From: Cenococcum geophilum 1.58
Lineage: Eukaryota > Ascomycota > Dothideomycetes > Gloniales > Gloniaceae
Reading direction: 5' to 3'
NCBI GenBank assembly: GCA_001692895.1
Contig: KV748182.1
Span: forward strand, 1,306,341-1,370,340
DNA: 64,000 bases
The stretch's first letter is position 1. Every line of letters starts with the position of its first letter. Positions 47,276 through 56,804 of the stretch are shown piece by piece. The position numbers and the translations under genes were made by a program. The notes beneath the pieces were generated by a model. That model saw only the letters and a program-made list of their open reading frames with translations. It was not told the DNA's origin and made no database searches.

Positions 47276-48767
47276 TTTAAACCGATCCTATACCCTTACG
47301 GGTAGTAGCCTATAGTAAGCTAAGGGCTTCGCCCTTAAGTAATTTTAAAATTCTCTGTTTTTACCTAAGATAATTACATTTACTATAATATAGTAGGTAC
47401 ACTAGTAGACGCCTAATAGATTACATCCGTATATAAAGGTTTATTAAAATATAGATTAGGTTCTCTACCTTACCTAAAACAATCGCGTATACTATAGAGC
47501 AGCTATACTAGCAGACGCCTAGTAAATTGCATCTGTATATTATGGTTAGTAAATATAAATTAGGAGAAAAAAAGGAAAATTTAATACTTTCTCTTTTACC
47601 TAGGCTAATTAGTTTACTATAATAAGTAAGTATACTAGCAGATATTTAGGATCGCGTCCGCTAATAATGGTTGTAGAATACAGATTAGAGAAGGAAGACT
47701 AGATTAGACGCGATTACCTCCTAGAGGAAATTAGTAATACTCTCTAGGCCAACTACGGTTTACTTACTATAGAGGTCCTACTAATAAAGCTTAGAAGGTT
47801 AAACGTCCTTAAAAGAGATATAAAGAGCTTCGGCTTTAAGATTATAGGTAGTTTTATAAGCTACTACTTACTTTAAGAGCTACAGCTCTTAGATTGTTTA
47901 TAATTGCTTAAAGGCTAGGGCTTATTCTGGAAACTTTCTAGCTATTAGCTATAAAGCTACTAAGGCTAAATCGTAGGCAATTATCTCCTAGAGCTACGGC
48001 TTGCCTTAGAGCTATAGCTTATTTAAGGGCTACGGCCTAACCTAGAGACTCTTTAGCTGTTAGCCTAAGGGCTTCTAAGACTAAACTATAGGTAGTTGTC
48101 TTTTATTAAGCTACGGCTTACCTTAAGAGCTATAGCTTAAAGATTATACGCGATTATCTTTTTATAAGGCTTTAGTTGCTCTAAGAGCTCTAGCTTATAT
48201 TAAGAGCTTCGGCTTTAAAATCCTATATAATCTTATAAGCTATAGCTTACCTTAAAAGCTACGGCTCACCTTAGAGCTAGAGCTCGCCTTAGGGCTACGG
48301 CCTAACCTAGAGACTCTCCGGCTGTCAGCCTAAGGGCTATTAAGACCTAATTATAGGCGATTGTCTTTTAGAGCTACGGCTCGTCTAAAAGTTACGGCTT
48401 ATTAATTATACGCGATTCTCTTTCTATAAGGCTTTAGTTGCTCTAAAAGCTCTAGCTTATATTAAGAGCTATAGCTTACCTAAAAGATATAGCAGTAGCT
48501 CTTAGATCCTACGTAATCTTTTAAGATATAGCTTAAACCCGCCAATATTACTCTATAATAATAATGTAATTTAAAAGGAAAGATATACGTATATAAGCTA
48601 TTTAGCTATTACTTCTTTATAAAAACTAATTATATAGCTAGGGGAAGGTAATTATGACGCTAAAGGTATATAAAAGAGCTTTGACTCTAAGATCCTATAT
48701 AATCTTATAAGCTGCGGCTTACCTTAAGAGCTATAGCTTGTCTTAGAGCTATAACTCACTTACTCTA

Positions 48768-48951
48768 TGTCACGGCACTGACCTGACGCGTTATGGCTCG
48801 TGTACGCGTATGCATGAGCACGGACCTGACCCCTGAGCGACACGTATATATACCGCCTCACCTCCTACATAGATCCTCACACGACATCGTTTGTCAATCA
48901 TATACAGTCACCTCGTACATCGTACCTTGACAGTCCGCACGTACTGTGACA
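48768..48951 (+). mobile_element. solo LTR, nearly free of RIP
   Basis: 184 bp, TGTCACGGCACTGACCTGAC to CGTACTGTGACA, flanked by CTCTA at 48763-48767 and 48952-48956. There is no internal region, so it is a product of LTR-LTR recombination. Its ends match the chromovirus family 1 LTR (TGTYACGGCACTGACC start, ACTGTGACA end) but the middle is different (GC-rich, with ACACGTATATATACCGCC), so it belongs to a related family. CA/TG are abundant. Confidence 0.93.
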
Positions 48952-49390
48952 CTCTAAAAGCTATAGCTTAGCTTATAAGATCCTATTACGGTTAAATACT
49001 AATATCTCTCTAAAACCCTTCCGGGACAAGCCCTTTATAATCTCCCTTTACTATAAGGTAATAGTAGGGGCTAACTATAAGAAGGGGGGGGGATATAAGG
49101 AATATTCTTGCGGCTATTAGCTATAGAGCTATTAAGACTTAATTATAGGCAATTATCTCCAAGACTAATTATATACGATTAAGTCTTACCCTATTAGTAA
49201 ACGCTCTTTTTCTACCTAAAATAGGCCTTTTTTCCCACTAGGTTTTAGCTATAGGTTAAGGTTTTTATTAAGGCTGCTTAGCTAGTCTTTTTCCCTATTT
49301 CCCTATATAAGTAAGGCTTCTATATTACTTACTTTTCTTTATATATAGAGATTAATTAATTTAGGTATATAGGCTAGGGACTAGCCCTAA

Positions 49391-49405
49391 TAAAGGGGGG
49401 GGGAA
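49391..49405 (+). other. polypurine tract of non-autonomous element
   Basis: TAAA plus nine G plus AA directly abuts the 3' LTR at 49406, the normal plus-strand primer position. Confidence 0.8.
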
Positions 49406-49764
49406 TATAAGGGTTATTTTAACCCTTACTTAGGCCTACATCAGCATTTTGTTGGGGTGCCAAGATCCTGGAGGCCTCCTGACAGGATTTTGACCGTCCT
49501 GATCGTCCTGATCGTCCTGACAGGCTCCTGACAGGACTCACAGGACCCTACTATCCTAATGCGTTCCTGAACAGGACCCTACCATCCTGATGCGTTCCTG
49601 AACAGGACCCTACACACAGTGCTATCGGGTCCCCGCTATATTCCCGATAGCCTGCACGCGCCTTGTCAAGTATACCCCTATGTAGCCACCTTATTTATTT
49701 ACCCTTCCTTACATCCTCCCTACCTAGGGAGGCACCAGAACGGCGGCCAGCAGACGACCGTCGC

Positions 49765-50440
49765 CAGAACCAGACGACCGTTGCCAGAACCAGATGACCG
49801 TCCTAGAGCCAGACAACCGTTACCAGAACTAGACGACGACCTTTTGAACAACCAGCCAGCGAATACCACGAACGATTTAATTGATCGATCGAATTAAACC
49901 AGAGCCTTGATATTGGCCCGTCACCGAATCGAATTAAGGCCTCCTAGGGAGGCACCCCAGACGACCACCGTTTGAATGTATAGCTAGCTAACGGCCATAG
50001 AGAACGATTTGAATTAGAGCCTTTGATCGAGCCGACCCCTCCCCCAAATTGAATTAGATACCGATATAGGCAGGCAGGCAGGTAGGTAGGTGGCTAGAAC
50101 TAGAGACCGTCGCCAGAACTAGACGACCGTCGCTAGAGCCAGATGATAATCGTTTGAACGACCAGCTAGCGAACACTACGATTGATTTAATTGATCGATC
50201 GAATCGAACTAGAGCCTTAATATTAGCCCGTTACCAAATTAAATTGAATTAAGGCCTCCTAGGGAGGCACCCTAGACGACTACCGTTTAAATGTATAGCT
50301 AGCGAACGCCTATAGAGAATGATTTGAATTAATGCACTTAACCGTAATTAAATTAATACGATTAATCGATTAATCGAATTAAGTAGAGCCTTCGATCGGG
50401 CCGACCTCTCCCCCGAATTATAGATACAGGTAGGTAGGCA
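49765..50440. repeat. about 330-bp direct duplication
   Basis: Shared landmarks, in order, in both halves: ACGACCGTCGCCAGAAC, TTAATTGATCGATCGAAT, GAATTAAGGCCTCCTAGGGA (49932 and 50235), GTATAGCTAGC, and CGACCYCTCCCCC. The second half carries an extra ATTAATCGATTAATCGAATT insertion near 50360. The divergence is partly of the RIP type. Confidence 0.85.
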
Positions 50441-50603
50441 TAGACAGGTAGGCACGACAGGCAGGCACAGATGGTAGGCACAGACAGATAGGCACAGACA
50501 GGTAGGCACAGACAGGTAGGCACGAACAGGTAGGACAGGTAGGACAGGCAGGACAGGCAGGACAGGCAGGACAGGCAGGACAGGTAGGACAGGCAGGACA
50601 GGC
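50425..50603. repeat. minisatellite of CAGGTAGGCA / GGACAGGCA units
   Basis: Units of 10-14 bp (CAGGTAGGCA, CAGACAGGTAGG), then 10-bp units (GGACAGGCAG) about ten times. Conceptual peptides from it are simple repeats and not genes. Confidence 0.9.
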
Positions 50604-50862
50604 ACTAGGACTAGTTAGGAAATCAGCACACGGCCGGCGGATTATTGGGAACACCGCCAATCGACGATTTGGAGCCTCCGCAAGAGGCTCCTCAGTCGAT
50701 CGCCCGACGCCCGAGCGATCGTGACAGACACAGGCGGTAGGCAGGAAAGATTGATTTGGATTATTTAGATTATATATAATTAAATTAATTTTGTATTTTT
50801 TGACTAGCTGTAAATACTGGAGTGTTAATATACCTTATTTTTAAATCTAGAATTTTTATTAT

Positions 50863-50941
50863 TGTCCTGATGGTCCTGATGGTCCTGATGGTCCTGGAGG
50901 TCCTGGAGGTCCTGGAGGTCCTGGTGGTCCTGGTGGTCCGG
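50863..50941. repeat. 9-bp tandem repeat GGTCCTGRW
   Basis: About eight units of GGTCCTGAT, GGTCCTGGA and GGTCCTGGT. It is part of the right subterminal region; related TCCTGATCG units occur near the left end (49498-49520). Confidence 0.9.
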
Positions 50942-51216
50942 GCGACCTCCTGACAGGTTCCTGACAGGATGCCGAGTGTGAGTGTCTCCTGGAGCTCCTG
51001 ACAGCCCTGACAGGAGCTGTCAGGAGCTGTCAGTACTGTCAGGAGGCACAAACATTTTGCTGATGTACAGCCCTTTCCCTCCTTATCGATTCGTCTCCGT
51101 ACAAGGCTATTGCTATACTCTTTACCATATCGTCCTCTTCTATTGACTCTCCTTATAACTTATACTCGGCTTGCCTACTTTCTACTATATACCCTAGTAA
51201 TATACCTTATACTTAG

Positions 51217-53170
51217 CGTAAAGACCCTACTTATTTAAACGTTCTAGTACTTTACAAAGGTGCTATTTATACTAATCCTTATCTTTTAATTAGATTAGAA
51301 TATTATCTAAATAAATAATATATATGCAATTAACTAGTCCCCTTAAGGTCCTATAAATATATAATTAAAATATTATAGGTATATTAGCTAGCCTAAAAGG
51401 TATTACTAAATACTTAAAGTAGCCGTATTAGGTTTTAAAAGTGGGTTTAACCTATCCCCTTCTTTAATATAGAGCTTATAGTAGGTATCTTATAGATCTA
51501 GCTTTATAAAGACCTTCGCCCTAAATAGTTAATTTAGTATTTTGCTAGCTGGTAATAGTAGGTAATAGTTCTTAATTATAATTTTATTAAGACTATAATA
51601 GTCTATATATAGCCTTATAGTTCTATCTAGTTTTAGGATAAAGAGTTAGTACGCTTACTAGTAACTTATTAGGCTATATTTATTCCTTTTTTAATAAACT
51701 ATTAAGGTACTTCTGTAGGATTTTAAGCTCTTTATAAGAGAGGTTTATAGATAAAAAGGTTTAGCGGTTATTTACCTTCTTTTAAATTAATTATATAATT
51801 ATGTTCTAAGTTCTATAGAAGGACTTTAGCTTACCTATCTAAAACTACCCTTAGTAAGTCCCTTAGGCCTAATAGAATATTTAATAAATTATGGTTGCGT
51901 TTATCCTTTATATTATTATTAGGTAGGTCCTAAAGTTCCCTTAAGATATTTATAGGAAGCGTTATACGCTATAGTGGTTACTTATATATAGTTACTACTA
52001 TAAATTAAATAGTTGTATATAGTAGCTAGTAAAGGGTAGTGGATTCTTTAGTATAGGGTTTAAGGTACCGTAGTATATTCTCTATATATTGCTTAAGCTA
52101 GAGTAACTATAATAATAGAAGTATCTTATAAGATCTTTAAAATCACTACCTCCCTATAAGATCTCTATAGCCTATCTAGTAGTTCCCTATAGTATCTATT
52201 ATAGAAGGGTTATTATCTATACTAGGCTTTATACCTATCTTACTATAAAGTAGGGGTTGGATTTAATACTCTTTTAGGTATAAAGTGTATACTATTTTAC
52301 CTAGAGCTATATCTTTTAAGATATATTCTAAGTTTATCAGTAATATACACCCTTTTAATTCTCTATCGTTTTACTATTTATAGGCTCCTATCTTAAAATA
52401 TATTTAAAAACCTACTTCTATAAGCTAAGGGTATCTAAAAATAAAGTTAGCTGCTTAGAAAGTTAGCCGCCTAAAAGGGTTATAAGCTAACTACCTTAGT
52501 ATAGTTATATATATCAGCCACTAATACTATAAGCTTATAGGCACTATATAGTTTAATCTAATACTTATCTAGGAAGCCTATAATAGGTTTCCGCCACTTT
52601 AATAACGGGATAAGTTTATACTCTTTTACTAAATTATATCTTATAAGATTAATTTTAGCGCCGCTATTATATAGTACTTAAAACTAATATATCTCGCTTA
52701 TAGAGAGTATTATTTCTAGCTAAATAGTAATATAAAGGGTCTTCCCTTTTATTTCTTGCCCTAGCTATAGCTAAGAGATATCCATAACTAGGGCTTTTCT
52801 TTTTTAGATTATTAGTACGGCTTTGCCCTACTTATTCTTCTAATAAGATTTGCCTTTAAGGAAGTTTCCTTTTCGCTTCTTAGAGTATTCCTATAAGTGT
52901 ATTAAATAGGTATTAGATTAGCCCTATAAGTCTTTCCCACTACTTAAAGCTCCTAATTTTAACCGTTTTAAAGTTCTTTTTAAGAATGGCTTCTTTAAAG
53001 CCTAGATCTACTCTATATTGCTACTAGAGTACCTATATTTTTAGTTAACCCCTAGCTTTTTACTAGAAGAGGTCTAGTCCCTTACTATATCCTTAGCATT
53101 TAGAACCACTCTATAAGAGTATATATATTGGATCTCGCAAGAGCCGCAATAGATTCGCGATTACTCTCTA
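51217..53170 (-). pseudogene. gypsy family 3 pol/gag, upstream part
   Basis: Minus-strand RT with RIP stops: KIIIKNYYLLLPASKILN then AKVFIKLDL (about 51580-51500), and the catalytic loop IIYLDNILI near 51305-51279 (YLDD expected). Together with 46100-47018 this is one RT split by the LTR element at CTTAG. Upstream to about 53170 lie protease and gag-like remains that I cannot delimit; a Lys-rich stretch on the minus strand near 52860-52780 may be near the gag end. No LTR is recognised. Confidence 0.65.
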
Positions 53171-53619
53171 TCTTTTTAGCTGTATGGTGACGTACTGCGA
53201 GACACGTTACATACTCGTTTAAAATCGGTATATATAGTAATCCGTAATAGGGCTCCTACGCGCTTAATTTTATTATAAATTACTAGCCTAAATAAACCTA
53301 ACTACCTCCTTTTTATAAATACTACCGTCCTTATTTTTAAAGGACTTTTAATCTATCTCTTAAGTATAAGTTTTTATAAAGTTTATAAACTAGCAAAAAT
53401 CTTAATGGTCTAGCTATATGCCATTTTAGAATTACTCTATATTATTATATTATATAATATATAGATATTAAATCTAACCCTTTAGAAAGGTCTATAGCTA
53501 CGACTATATAATAATTTACTCTTTTTTAATTTAATTAACTATAATTAATTTTAGTAATCGGTCTTTAATTTTCCTAATAATTTATTATATATATTCTTTA
53601 ATATTATCTTATAACGTTT
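53171..53619. other. AT-rich stretch without recognised feature
   Basis: Low-complexity AT-rich sequence (e.g. ATTATATTATATAATATATAG near 53443). I see no LTR, TIR or coding frame. Confidence 0.5.
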
Positions 53620-53918
53620 TATATAAGCGAGCGCCGCATACAACCAAGCGCCGCACCCTACTAAGAGAACGCGTACAACTAGCTTCTAACTACTATGCCT
53701 TAACACAACGTTCCTAAATCAGTTTATAGAGAAGGCAGGGTAGCCCTAGCTATCTTAGCTCCCAAGCGGAATTAATTCCAGAGCGTGCAACGCGCTATAG
53801 TAACCTATAACGTTGACGACCGTATACTTAGACGACAACGTAATGGAATTAAATTACGACGTGATTGCGAGGCTAATTTAAGGAAGCTTACTAAGCTAGA
53901 AGAATTAGCTATTGTTTA
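53620..53918 (+). pseudogene. pogo/Fot1-like transposase, N-terminal HTH fragment
   Basis: In one plus frame, read through stops, SVQRAIVTYNVDDRILRRRQ-like residues (about 53780-53850) are followed by RRDCEANLRKLTKLEELAIV (53857-53916). This matches the start of fungal pogo/Fot1-type transposases: a Psq-type helix-turn-helix, then the R-R-D-C-x-x-N-x-R-K-L-T-x-x-E-E linker. The Tc1-like element at TA 53917 cuts it. The sequence after that element (56391 onward) does not obviously continue the protein. TATAAGCGAGCGCCGC at 53624 may be the left TIR. Confidence 0.55.
53917..53918. repeat. TA target duplication, left
   Basis: TA at 53917-53918 and 56389-56390 flank the inverted ends CGGAAGTCGC and GCGACTTCCA, as expected for Tc1/mariner insertion. 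Confidence 0.9.
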
Positions 53919-53990
53919 CGGAAGTCGCTAATATACCTAATTGCACCTTCCTAATTAGGCAGTTTGGCTTACCGCCCACCGGCAGAATAA
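53919..53990. repeat. left terminal inverted repeat, Tc1-like element
   Basis: About 70 bp, inversely matching 56318-56388. It contains GGTGGGCGGTAAGCC in complement near the inner end; the right TIR has CCGGTAGGCGGTGAGCC. Confidence 0.93.
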
Positions 53991-54079
53991 CTCCTGCGGC
54001 TTTAACCCCGCTATTATACCGATAAACGCCACCAGAGCCCTATTATCCACATAGAAATAGCCTATAAGTAACTCTGGAG

Positions 54080-56210
54080 CTTTTGAATCCCTATACTAAT
54101 TATGGTCTTCTACCAGCTCGCGACTAAGGCGTAAGCCCTAGCCATAAAGGCCATGGGAGCTACAATAGAGCACATCCAAAATATCACTTAAATTAAACGA
54201 CGCGCTCTTTAATATCTGATTAAAAAGGCTCTCAATTGCGGCTGGAATCCTACTACAAATCCTCTTATTCTTAACGGCTATATTATTGACGCTCCTCGGG
54301 CTAGTAGAAAGCTTAAAGTTACCCGCGAATTTAAGCAACGAATCCTTAAAAAAGTCACCTATAATCGATACGGTAGAGAAAAGTCTTACGCCTATATTAC
54401 TGCCAAATGCGGCTATTTAGCCTAAACCGTATGGCGAGTTCTACGACGTCATAGATATAGAAAGATAAAGCCGACTAAAAAGCCCTGCCTCTTACCCGCG
54501 ATAAAAGAAGCTCGCCTTTAGTTCGCCCTCCGGTATTAAAATTAGACAATTAACGATTAGAAAAATGTTATCTGGACTAACAAAACGGGCGTTATTCTAC
54601 ACTATAGGAAAGGCAGATATTGGCTCTGGCGCTTAGCTAAGGAACGTGTTAAGAAGTCGTTTATTCGTCCTTAATTTATAAAGGCTAACGAATTTATATT
54701 CTAGGGCGGTTTCTTATATAACCGGAAAGGTCCGTGCTATATCTGGAGGCCTAAAACAGTAAATAAGAAGAAGGCGTTAAAGCTAGAACTTAAGATAATA
54801 AATAAGGCAATAGAGCTAGAGCTTTAAGAGGCATGGGAGCTTACCACTAGCCTACGATAACTAGGCCTTTATAATAAGCTAGGTAGGAAGCTAAGCTTCC
54901 GTATAAATAAGGAGAATGGAGCCTTTAAGCGAAACTCTAAAAAGGCGGTATTAATTGGTATCGCTATCTCACTAAGATTCTCCTTCCAATCCTTATCCCG
55001 TTTACTATTAAGTGCCAGATTAATCGTCTAGATACGCTTATATAAGAAGATAAAGCTCTTACTTACGTATTAAAGCACTAGCAGATCTATTTTAACGCAG
55101 CTGGCCTCTAATAATTGCTTTAGCCAGGCAATTTACCGGATTTAAATATAATAGAACTATGCTGGAACTACCTAAAGCAAGTTACTATAAAGAAGGGAGT
55201 ACCTAGGAACTGAGTAGAAGCTAAGCAAGCTTAGCGGAAGGCGTGGGAGGAGCTTAAACAGTGGTAAATTTAGGCTTGGATTGAGCGAATTCCACATTAT
55301 ATTTAAGAGGTTATTCGCTATAGAGGAGGGAACGACTATCGCGAAGGCGCTGCTGACTATGCATAAGATTGGAAGGCGCTTAAGAAGCTAGATCAATATC
55401 GCCGTTAAATAATTGCTTATATGCGACAGTAGGTACTTTTAAGCCTTAATTAAGTTGACGAGAACGAGCCTCCATTAATAAAGCCCGAGCCGCTAGAGCT
55501 TCTAAAGCTTATATAAATGGGCCCTTATCTACCTTATAATTTAATTAATTTAAAACCTCTACACGACGATTAAGATCTAAAGCTTCGCCGCCGACGTTGC
55601 AATAAATGGGACCCCCTCTAGCCGCCCACTTAATTAAAAGCTTCCTTCCTTAAGCCTCCACTTAAGCCTCTGCCACCTATTGAACCTCCTCCTCCTCCTT
55701 AGCCGCAATTGATCTAGAATCGACTAGATATAAAGGGCCGGAATATAAAAAAGGCAGCGTTTAAAATTAGCTTTATAGAGCCTTAAATTAGGTAGTAGTA
55801 GGGGCGGCAGTAGGAGCGGTAGTAGGAATAGCAGTAGTAGGAAACGCAGTAGGAGTAGTAGCAGGAGGAAGAATACCAGAAGGATATAAATATTAGGTGG
55901 GAGACAATTAATAATCCAAAAAAGAAGTAGGTAAGGAAGAAGGACTCTACTACTATATTTAGTGGGGCCGTAGATAAGGGCAGAGCCTCTATTAAGGCCT
56001 CTACTAGTAGGACAATTAACGTTAAATTAAGCTCTGTAGAGCCTTATGTAGACCCTTCGCCAGAGGCTCTACTATACTAAGGCTCTATATAGAAGATTCT
56101 AAAGAAGGTAGGAAGGCGGCAGCGACTTAAATATAGAGAAGGCTATATTTAACCAGTAGAGGACGTTCCTAAGCCTCTATAGGGTAGGAAGCTACGCTAG
56201 CGCAGAGCTT
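54080..56210 (+). pseudogene. Tc1-like DDE transposase, RIP-inactivated
   Basis: N-terminal helix-turn-helix: FKQRILKKVTYN and YLAQTVWRVLRRHRYRKIKP (54330-54475). First catalytic Asp region VIWTNKTGV at 54568-54594 (WTDE expected; Asp to Asn by RIP). FIFWGGFLYNRKGPC is at about 54690-54735. A one-base shift near 54950 changes frame to GINWYRYLTK. Second Asp: QEDKALTY near 55035-55060. Third residue: LPDLNIIELCWNYLK near 55128-55172. Between the second Asp and this Glu I count 34 residues, the DD34E spacing of Tc1-like enzymes. A long Pro- and then Gln-rich C-terminal extension (about 55640-55900; CAG codons turned to TAG) and a basic tail follow. The latter is unusual in length for the family. 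Confidence 0.85.
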
Positions 56211-56317
56211 AACACCTTCTAATTAGCTAGTATATTAATTAATCAACCAAATATATATATATGGCATTTTATTTAAAGCTTTAAGAACGAATTTGATGCG
56301 TCTAGCGTTGAAATTCA

Positions 56318-56388
56318 TATTCTGCCGGTAGGCGGTGAGCCAAACTGCCTAATTAGGAAGGTGCAATTAGGTATATTAGCGACTTCCA
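56318..56388. repeat. right terminal inverted repeat, Tc1-like element
   Basis: Inverse of 53919-53990. It ends GCGACTTCCA followed by TA. Confidence 0.93.
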
Positions 56389-56390
56389 TA

Positions 56391-56804
56391 GGTATCGGAG
56401 GTCGGGGTTAGGCTTGGCATAACCTTGGGTTACGCACGACTCCCCAAGGTCCGCGACATATCGTCCAAATATCACCCCCCCCTTTTGGTGGTGGCCCCTA
56501 CTTTTTAGACGCGTTTTTAAGGCCTAGGTTAGTACTAGGTTAGTATAGAGGACCTCGTCGCGTGCCTTTAACCTTATTGTCGCCTCGACAATCCATTTTT
56601 TGACCCTCTTTCTATTCTTATACCCGCGCTAGCTCCTAGCTCGCGTAGGGCTTCTAGTTTTATATAGAACGGCCTACTATAATTCTAATTCTATAATATA
56701 GAGCTCTCTTCTTCTCCTCCTCTATTAATATTTACGCGTTTAGTAGCTTTATTTACCTATACCCACGCCGCACTCACGCGTCTTCCCCCTAACCTCTTAC
56801 GGAG
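56391..56804. other. GC-richer stretch before Crypton gene
   Basis: Moderately GC-rich with little RIP at its start (GGTCGGGGTTAGGCTTGG, ACCTTGGGTTACGC). It contains a short inverted pair CACCCCCCCCTTTTGGTGGTG near 56467 and a CTCCTCCTC-rich tract near 56716. It probably includes the left boundary of the Crypton and its 5' untranslated region; no terminal repeat is identified. Confidence 0.45.

Larger units (their letters stand above)
47276..49405 (+). repeat. interior with dispersed short repeats, no ORF
   Basis: No coding frame is seen. Between about 47810 and 48760 a word of the form AGAGCTAYGGCTYRCCTTAA recurs many times at irregular spacing. It alternates with GATTATACGCGATT and GGCGATTGTCTTTTA words and AACCTAGAGACTCTYYGGCTGT at 48033 and 48308. 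Some form inverted pairs (AAGAGCTATAGCTT). This looks like a repeat-rich noncoding RNA body. Confidence 0.75.
49439..51065. mobile_element. 1.6-kb TIR element with TA duplication, non-coding
   Basis: Ends are CATCAGCATTTTGTT (49439) and the inverse AACATTTTGCTGATG (51051-51065), with matching TGCC/GGCA next to them, flanked by TA at 49437-49438 and 51066-51067. The 5' LTR of the host element provides the empty site. Inside are a CCTGACAGG-rich subterminal zone, a direct duplication of about 330 bp (about 49765-50080 and 50105-50440), and two microsatellite-like tracts. No transposase frame is seen. CA/TG are common, so the insertion escaped most RIP. TA target choice suggests mobilisation by a Tc1/mariner or pogo-type transposase. 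Confidence 0.88.
47019..51211 (+). mobile_element. non-autonomous LTR retrotransposon
   Basis: Two matching LTRs of about 257 bp flank a 2,130-bp interior with no recognisable gag or pol. A polypurine tract (TAAA, nine G, AA) at 49391-49405 immediately before the second LTR sets the orientation as plus. The LTRs begin TATAAGGG (RIP form of TGTAAGGG) and end CCTTATA or TTTTATA (TTACA before RIP). Target duplication is CTTAG. A solo LTR of another family sits in the interior, and a TIR element sits inside the 3' LTR. It must have been mobilised by proteins of another element. Confidence 0.9.
49406..51211 (+). repeat. 3' LTR of non-autonomous element, interrupted
   Basis: It consists of 49406-49438 and 51066-51211, split by the TIR element at 49439-51065. 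The two parts together match the 5' LTR (47019-47275), with one extra TA. The 5' LTR carries an extra GGGTGCATCGCC-containing block (about 47043-47125) that is absent here. Confidence 0.88.
53919..56388 (+). mobile_element. complete Tc1/mariner-like element (2,470 bp)
   Basis: Inverted ends of about 70 bp: CGGAAGTCGCTAATATACC at the left, the complement at the right (GGTATATTAGCGACTTCCA). The match continues through CTTCCTAATTAGGCAGTTTG and CGGCAGAATA. The one terminal mismatch is a RIP-type transition. TA duplication is present. It encodes one DDE transposase relic on the plus strand and is inserted in a pogo-like gene fragment. Confidence 0.95.

Noticed and set aside
49619-49897. 92-residue frame at the left part of the TIR element
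   Set aside because: It overlaps the ACGACCGTCGCCAGAAC repeats; no recognisable domain and the duplicate half does not preserve the frame.
50348-50660. Open frames encoding Pro/Val/Leu- or Cys/Pro-rich repeat peptides on the minus strand
   Set aside because: They are direct translations of a CAGGTAGGCA/GGACAGGCAG minisatellite inside a non-coding TIR element; the same DNA is open in several frames.
50785-51051. Open frame with Thr/Arg/Ser repeats on the minus strand (collagen-like triplets in another frame)
   Set aside because: It is produced by the 9-bp GGTCCTG repeat; no start context, no homologue recognised, and it reaches the TIR end.
54138-54338. Uninterrupted minus-strand frame opposite the Tc1-like transposase
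   Set aside because: It is the antisense shadow of the N-terminal part of the transposase, whose frame, HTH and DDE motifs are on the plus strand.
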